From: Paludibacteraceae bacterium
GTDB taxonomy: Bacteria; Bacteroidota; Bacteroidia; Bacteroidales; Paludibacteraceae
Assembly: GCA_905233935.1 (NCBI GenBank)
Contig: CAJOFU010000049.1
Coordinates: 1-36,564 of the forward strand
Direction of reading: 5' to 3'
Length of the DNA: 36,564 nt
The notes beneath the pieces were generated by a model. The model searched no databases, was not told the origin of the DNA, and worked only from the letters and a program-made list of their open reading frames with translations. Position 1 is the stretch's first letter, and each line of letters opens with the position of its first letter. Positions 33,376-36,564 of the stretch are shown in pieces. The translations under genes and the position numbers were made by a program.

Positions 33376-34230
33376 ATGCGATATAGATTCCTTATAGCAT
33401 TGCTGACTTTTGCATCAACGATGTACTCTCAGGAGTTCATGCGGGTGTTTTCGTTGAGTAACAGTCCGGAGGCAATCGTACAGAATAAAACCCGGTATAA
33501 TCCCGCTACAAAGTCCAAGGAGCGAATATACATCAATACCGACCATTGCGCCTATCTGGTTGTACGCAAAGGTGCGCGCTATTACAATGCCTTTCCCGGA
33601 GAGAATCTGGTGGAGAGTCGGCAAGTGCAATCGCAAGCTGCCGAAGGGAATTTTTCCAAGACAGAGTATAGCTACTACAGAGGAATTTTCCCTAAGCAAG
33701 AACCTGCTAACGGGTATTATGCTTTGCCTCTGGCGGTAGGAGAAAGTATCCTCATTGACCCGCACGCGATACGTGCCCGCAATAGCGAAAGGACTGAGAA
33801 CTATCTCTCCTTCTCCGCACAGAATAACGATACGGTATATGCTATGCGTGGTGGTGTTGCCTGTCTGGTGGGCGATAACAAAGGTGTTGTCATCAATCAT
33901 ATCGACGAGACTTTTGCGGTATATTTCCACATGCGCTCTGCTTTGGTTCAGCCCGGCGATGCAGTGGAGGTGGGACAACCTGTCGGTTTGGCTGCCGGAG
34001 GGAAGGTATATGTGGGATTTGTATATCTGGATGAGAAGTATTTCAAGCAGAAAGAAGTAGCTATAGAGTATCCGTACACGCATTTTGTTCCCCAACTATG
34101 GGATGGTTCTCAATTTGTTCAGCCCGGCGATAGGGAACTATCCATAGTTGTGCCGACGCTAACGACCGATCTCATTACCCAGGACATGTCCAAAGCACAA
34201 AAGAAGCGTTATTTGAAAGGGAAAAAGTAA
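33376..34230 (+). CDS. Secreted protein with degenerate M23 (LytM-like) domain
   Basis: From ATG 33376 it has a signal peptide (MRYRFLIALLTFASTMYS) and 284 aa. Other in-frame ATGs at 33337, 33352 and 33367 would only lengthen the n-region; 33337 overlaps the gdhA stop. Residues about 155-225 look like the core of M23 peptidases: TVYAMRGGVACLVGDNKGVVINH, YFHMRSALVQPGDAVEVGQPVGLAAGG. The first strand lacks the usual H-x(n)-D metal pair, and where HLHFE is expected there is YVGFVYLDE. Only one possible ligand, His in YFHM, remains. It is therefore probably an inactive domain that binds peptidoglycan or a regulator of an amidase, like degenerate LytM factors. The N-terminal part is not recognised. 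Confidence 0.75.
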   Translation: MRYRFLIALLTFASTMYSQEFMRVFSLSNSPEAIVQNKTRYNPATKSKERIYINTDHCAYLVVRKGARYYNAFPGENLVESRQVQSQAAEGNFSKTEYSYYRGIFPKQEPANGYYALPLAVGESILIDPHAIRARNSERTENYLSFSAQNNDTVYAMRGGVACLVGDNKGVVINHIDETFAVYFHMRSALVQPGDAVEVGQPVGLAAGGKVYVGFVYLDEKYFKQKEVAIEYPYTHFVPQLWDGSQFVQPGDRELSIVVPTLTTDLITQDMSKAQKKRYLKGKK

Positions 34231-34332
34231 AGGTTACGTGCAGAATATGAGAGCGGAGAATTGTCCCATAACACGACAGTTGCAAAAAATGCAACAGTCG
34301 CAATAATGCAATGTGTCACAATCTCGTAGAAT

Positions 34333-35388
34333 ATGAAATATACGTACGATGAATTTCTCTGTGCTGCAAAAGAATGTGGCGAGATAAAAAGTCTATTTAT
34401 TAGTAAACACAGACGACTATATGATTTCTCGCGAGAAATTGGTTGGTTCGCTAATTACCCTTGGAAAGCAAAAACGAGAGAGGGTAATATCTATCTCATA
34501 TATTGTTATAAAGATGAGGATACTTTGGCTATTTATATCGGTTTAACTTGTAATTTGAAAAAACGTCATAGTGGGCATAAATGCAATGGAGCAGTTTACA
34601 ATTATTTTTCACAAAAAGGAAAAAATGTGCCTGAACCAATTGTCTTGGTAAATGATTTAACTGCGAATGAAGCTAAGGAGAAAGAGGGAGACTACTGCGA
34701 ATTGTACTCAAAGGATGGCTGGGTATTAATAAACAAAGCCAAAACAGGAGAAAGATCCTCATCACTTGGTGGGAATAAGAGTGATAAGTGGACATACGAA
34801 ACATGTTATGAAGAGTCAAAGAAATATAAAACAAAAACGGAGTTTCAAATAGGTAATGTTAGTGCCTATAGGAAGGCTCTTGATAATGGTTGGTTGGATA
34901 GTTGGTTTCGTAGTGTTGATAAGACAAAGTGGACACGTGAGAAGTGTTATGAAGAGGCTACTAAATACAAAAGTAGAAGTGAATTCCGCCTTGAGAATCA
35001 ATCTGCATATAATAGTGCATTACGTAACGAATGGCTCAATGATTATTACTGGTTTATCAAAAGACAAAAACTAAATAAATGGGATGAGCACAAGTGTTTA
35101 GAAGTTGCCAAACAATGTTCTTCCAAAACAGATTTTGCTAAAAGATTTAGTGGCGCCTACAAAGAAGCAACAAAAAATGGCTGGGTGAAAAACTACACAT
35201 GGTTTGAAAGAACATCTACGTTATTGTCAAAAAGATCGGTCAAATGGACTTACGAAAGGTGTAAAGAAGTTGCGATGAAGTATAAAAGAAGATGGGAATT
35301 TGGTAGAGAAAATAGTGGGGCATATCATGTTTGCTTAAAAAACAAATGGTTAGATAGTTTTACTTGGTTAATTGAAAACAGAAAATAG
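34333..35388 (+). CDS. GIY-YIG nuclease domain protein with five W-x3-C/EF-AY-GWL repeats
   Basis: A 351-aa protein. Residues 51-135 are a GIY-YIG nuclease: IYLIY (53-57), YIG (68-70), LKKRHSGH with Arg78, a downstream acidic stretch KEKEGDY, and WVLINKAKTG with Asn134; the catalytic set looks complete. Four modules of about 42 residues follow (153-192, 200-241, 250-291, 305-346) with the pattern W-T/D-x-E/H-x-C-x-E-x-(A/S)-K-x-Y/C-x-(S/T)-(K/R)-x-(E/D)-F, then AY-x(3)-(A/L)-x-(N/K)-x-W-(L/V)-x-x-(Y/W)-(T/F). A fifth, divergent copy (about 3-44) precedes the nuclease domain. Similar modules occur with homing-type nucleases in phages, where they probably bind DNA. The gene is far richer in A+T than its neighbours, a sign of transfer. 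Function: inferred DNA cleavage. Confidence 0.8.
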   Translation: MKYTYDEFLCAAKECGEIKSLFISKHRRLYDFSREIGWFANYPWKAKTREGNIYLIYCYKDEDTLAIYIGLTCNLKKRHSGHKCNGAVYNYFSQKGKNVPEPIVLVNDLTANEAKEKEGDYCELYSKDGWVLINKAKTGERSSSLGGNKSDKWTYETCYEESKKYKTKTEFQIGNVSAYRKALDNGWLDSWFRSVDKTKWTREKCYEEATKYKSRSEFRLENQSAYNSALRNEWLNDYYWFIKRQKLNKWDEHKCLEVAKQCSSKTDFAKRFSGAYKEATKNGWVKNYTWFERTSTLLSKRSVKWTYERCKEVAMKYKRRWEFGRENSGAYHVCLKNKWLDSFTWLIENRK

Positions 35389-35396
35389 GCAGGCCA

Positions 35397-35732
35397 ATGA
35401 AAGCGAAGTGGGTAAGTATAGTGGATGAGTTGCAGGGGAATGTGGATGAACGGCATTATGTGCGGCGGATTCCCGGGAATAATGAATGGGCCGCGGTGTG
35501 CAATAAGCCGGAGCTGAGCGAGAAGACAAAGAAAAAGAAAGCGGCACATCCGACGGCACGAAGGTTTGGTGAACTGGTGGCAGAGGCGAAAGCAATTCTG
35601 CATGATCCGGTGCGGAGGGCTGAATGGCAAGCACGATATGACGAGGCGATGCGGAAAGCGAGAAAGTATAACAAGCCGATACAAGGCAGGTTATACGATT
35701 ATATAAAACATGAACTGAGCTTAGGGAGTTGA
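35397..35732 (+). CDS. Small hypothetical protein, basic and helical
   Basis: A 111-aa protein with no recognised family. It starts MKAKWVSIVDELQGNVDERHY, 8 nt after the GIY-YIG gene. The middle (EKTKKKKAAHPTARRFGEL) is very basic; the second half (VAEAKAILHDPVRRAEWQARYDEAMRKARKY) is predicted to be helical by its amphipathic pattern. It resembles, in outline only, small Bacteroidota proteins with a late (F/Y)-x(3)-(A)-x(n)-AxxxxxDPxxRAxWxxxY pattern seen near mobile elements. Base composition is nearer to the chromosome average than that of the GIY-YIG gene, so the two may have separate origins. Confidence that it is a real gene is moderate. Confidence 0.6.
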   Translation: MKAKWVSIVDELQGNVDERHYVRRIPGNNEWAAVCNKPELSEKTKKKKAAHPTARRFGELVAEAKAILHDPVRRAEWQARYDEAMRKARKYNKPIQGRLYDYIKHELSLGS

Positions 35733-35782
35733 CAATTGACAGGGGTAGGATGCGGTAAGGACATTGTAGTGACGTTGTATAG

Positions 35783-35826
35783 AGCATCCGATGAGCATCC
35801 GATGAGCACCCGATGAGCATCCGATG
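35783..35826 (+). repeat. Four tandem 11-nt repeats (AGCATCCGATG)
   Basis: AGCATCCGATG at 35783-35793, 35794-35804, 35805-35815 (one change, AGCACCCGATG) and 35816-35826. No gene is visible between 35733 and 36000. Confidence 0.9.
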
Positions 35827-35866
35827 GAAGCACGTGGAAAGACCGAGGAAAGAATGGGTTAAGAGC

Positions 35867-35955
35867 AACTATTAGGAATTTCCGAATAGTTCAATTGAAG
35901 GTATCCGAAATATCGAAGTATCGATTTATCGAAATATCGACAAATCGGAATTTCA
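35867..35955 (+). repeat. Near-perfect palindrome and TATCGAAA array upstream of the last gene
   Basis: AACTATT-a-GGAATTTCC-g-AATAGTT (35867-35891) is a 25-nt palindrome with one mismatch pair. It is followed by about six overlapping (T/A)ATCGA words (35902-35948), ending with TCGGAATTT, an inverted copy of part of the palindrome. These occupy the region just before the gene at 36001. Confidence 0.7.
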
Positions 35956-36000
35956 ATTAAATAAAGAAAGAAAAAATTAACAAATCAAACAAAAATCAAT

Positions 36001-36564
36001 ATGTTGAAGATAAGGCGATTTGGATATTATTGGTTGAATACGTGGGTGGTGGCTAATGTCATTCAGTTGGCGACACAAGATTTTTGCAAGCGATTCTTGA
36101 ATCTAAAGAATGATCCTTGTGGCAGACAATATGACCAAATGACTCAGGCTGCGCGTTCCGGTGTTGCAAACATCGCCGAGGGCAACTCGCGGCACTCAAC
36201 ATCCAAAGAGACCGAAATGAAGTTGACCGATGTGGCACGTGCAAGTCTGGCAGAACTGATGAGCGATTATGCGAATTGGCTGATGCAACATGAGAAGACA
36301 CCATGGTCAATCAATACTGCTGACTACAAGGATGTTTATGGTATTCAGTTTGATCTTCCGGAATATGCAGATGACGTGTTGCACGAGAGTTGTGAGCACA
36401 TTTTGCGTCAGAAGCGTAAGTTTGATAAGTGGCTAAACACCGATGATTCGATTGTTGTGGCGAATTGTTTGCTGATTCTTTGCAATCGACTCATTCTTAT
36501 GCTACAGAAGCACATAGAGACCTTGCTCGGGGACTTTACCGTTGAAGGCGGATTTACTGAAGCG
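36001..36564 (+). CDS. Four-helix-bundle suffix-domain protein, 3' end outside the window
   Basis: Open to the window edge (188 codons, no stop). It begins MLKIRRFGYYWLNTWVVANV and includes DPCGRQYDQMTQAARSGVANIAEGNSRHSTSKETEMKLTDVARASLAEL split over two helices, the signature of the S23/IVS-type four-helix-bundle proteins. The C-terminal half (YGIQFDLPEYADDVLHESCEHIL, QKRKFDKWLNTDDSIVVANCLLIL) is the suffix domain. Relatives include proteins encoded within 23S rRNA intervening sequences and, more distantly, Avd of diversity-generating retroelements. The function of this subgroup is not known. No reverse transcriptase or template repeat is seen within the window, but it ends here. Confidence 0.85.
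   Translation, partial: MLKIRRFGYYWLNTWVVANVIQLATQDFCKRFLNLKNDPCGRQYDQMTQAARSGVANIAEGNSRHSTSKETEMKLTDVARASLAELMSDYANWLMQHEKTPWSINTADYKDVYGIQFDLPEYADDVLHESCEHILRQKRKFDKWLNTDDSIVVANCLLILCNRLILMLQKHIETLLGDFTVEGGFTEA

Noticed and set aside
35783..35826. CRISPR-like array
   Set aside because: The repeats are 11 nt and contiguous, with no spacers and no cas genes.

Overview
The window looks like a chromosomal segment of an uncultured member of the Bacteroidota, most likely order Bacteroidales. Support comes from TonB-dependent receptors with carboxypeptidase-regulatory-like N-domains next to surface lipoproteins, a GldF-type ABC permease, a fused RibBA, a gamma-alpha fused KorA with KorB, and a lineage-typical GdhA. 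At least seven promoters fit the Bacteroidota form (TTTG or TTG, then exactly 20 nt, then TAnnTTTG). Family or genus cannot be resolved by eye.

Layout. 1-3460 (+): ribBA, a strange Trp/His/Cys-rich secreted protein, and a phosphopantetheinyl transferase, ending at a bidirectional terminator. 3530-4884 (-): a DivIC/FtsB-like division protein, a 52-aa membrane protein, RuvC and a 2x[4Fe-4S] ferredoxin. 5021-7501 (+): a secreted bleomycin-hydrolase-like cysteine peptidase, an array of three hairpins, and an orphan sensor kinase. 7598-9157 (-): a lipoprotein and a small outer-membrane protein. 9324-10682 (+): infC with an apparent AUA start, rpmI, and rplT carrying a frameshift. 10794-16574 (+): TonB-dependent receptor, large lipoprotein and an OB-fold repeat protein, a probable surface uptake locus. 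16837-19329 (-): a second TonB receptor-like barrel. 19505-19625 (-): a promoter closely followed by a terminator, a possible small RNA. 19712-25313 (-): korA, korB, nucleoside permease, gldF-like permease and YfcE-like phosphoesterase in one close-packed run. 25503-26927 (-): a DUF1846 gene with two frame breaks. 27192-29224 (+): dnaK behind a sigma-54-type promoter, again with a frameshift. 29440-34230 (+): dsbD, rlmB, gdhA and a degenerate M23-like secreted protein. 34333-36564 (+): AT-rich accessory DNA with a GIY-YIG nuclease carrying five repeat modules, a small unknown protein, tandem repeats and the start of a four-helix-bundle suffix-domain protein.

Three observations stand out. First, three strongly conserved genes (rplT, dnaK, DUF1846) each contain small deletions that break the frame; the DUF1846 lesions sit at the two copies of a 23-nt direct repeat. 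Recurrent damage in genes this conserved suggests assembly or consensus error before biology. Second, non-coding structure is dense: hairpin arrays, a promoter built into a terminator, a GACCAA-n2-TTGGTC palindrome shared by the dnaK leader and the infC-rpmI gap, and a different short-word array in nearly every intercistronic gap, one of which has become an in-frame protein insertion. Third, the GIY-YIG repeat protein at 34333 is the best candidate for an unfamiliar system. No complete defence system, CRISPR array, tRNA, rRNA or intact insertion sequence was found.
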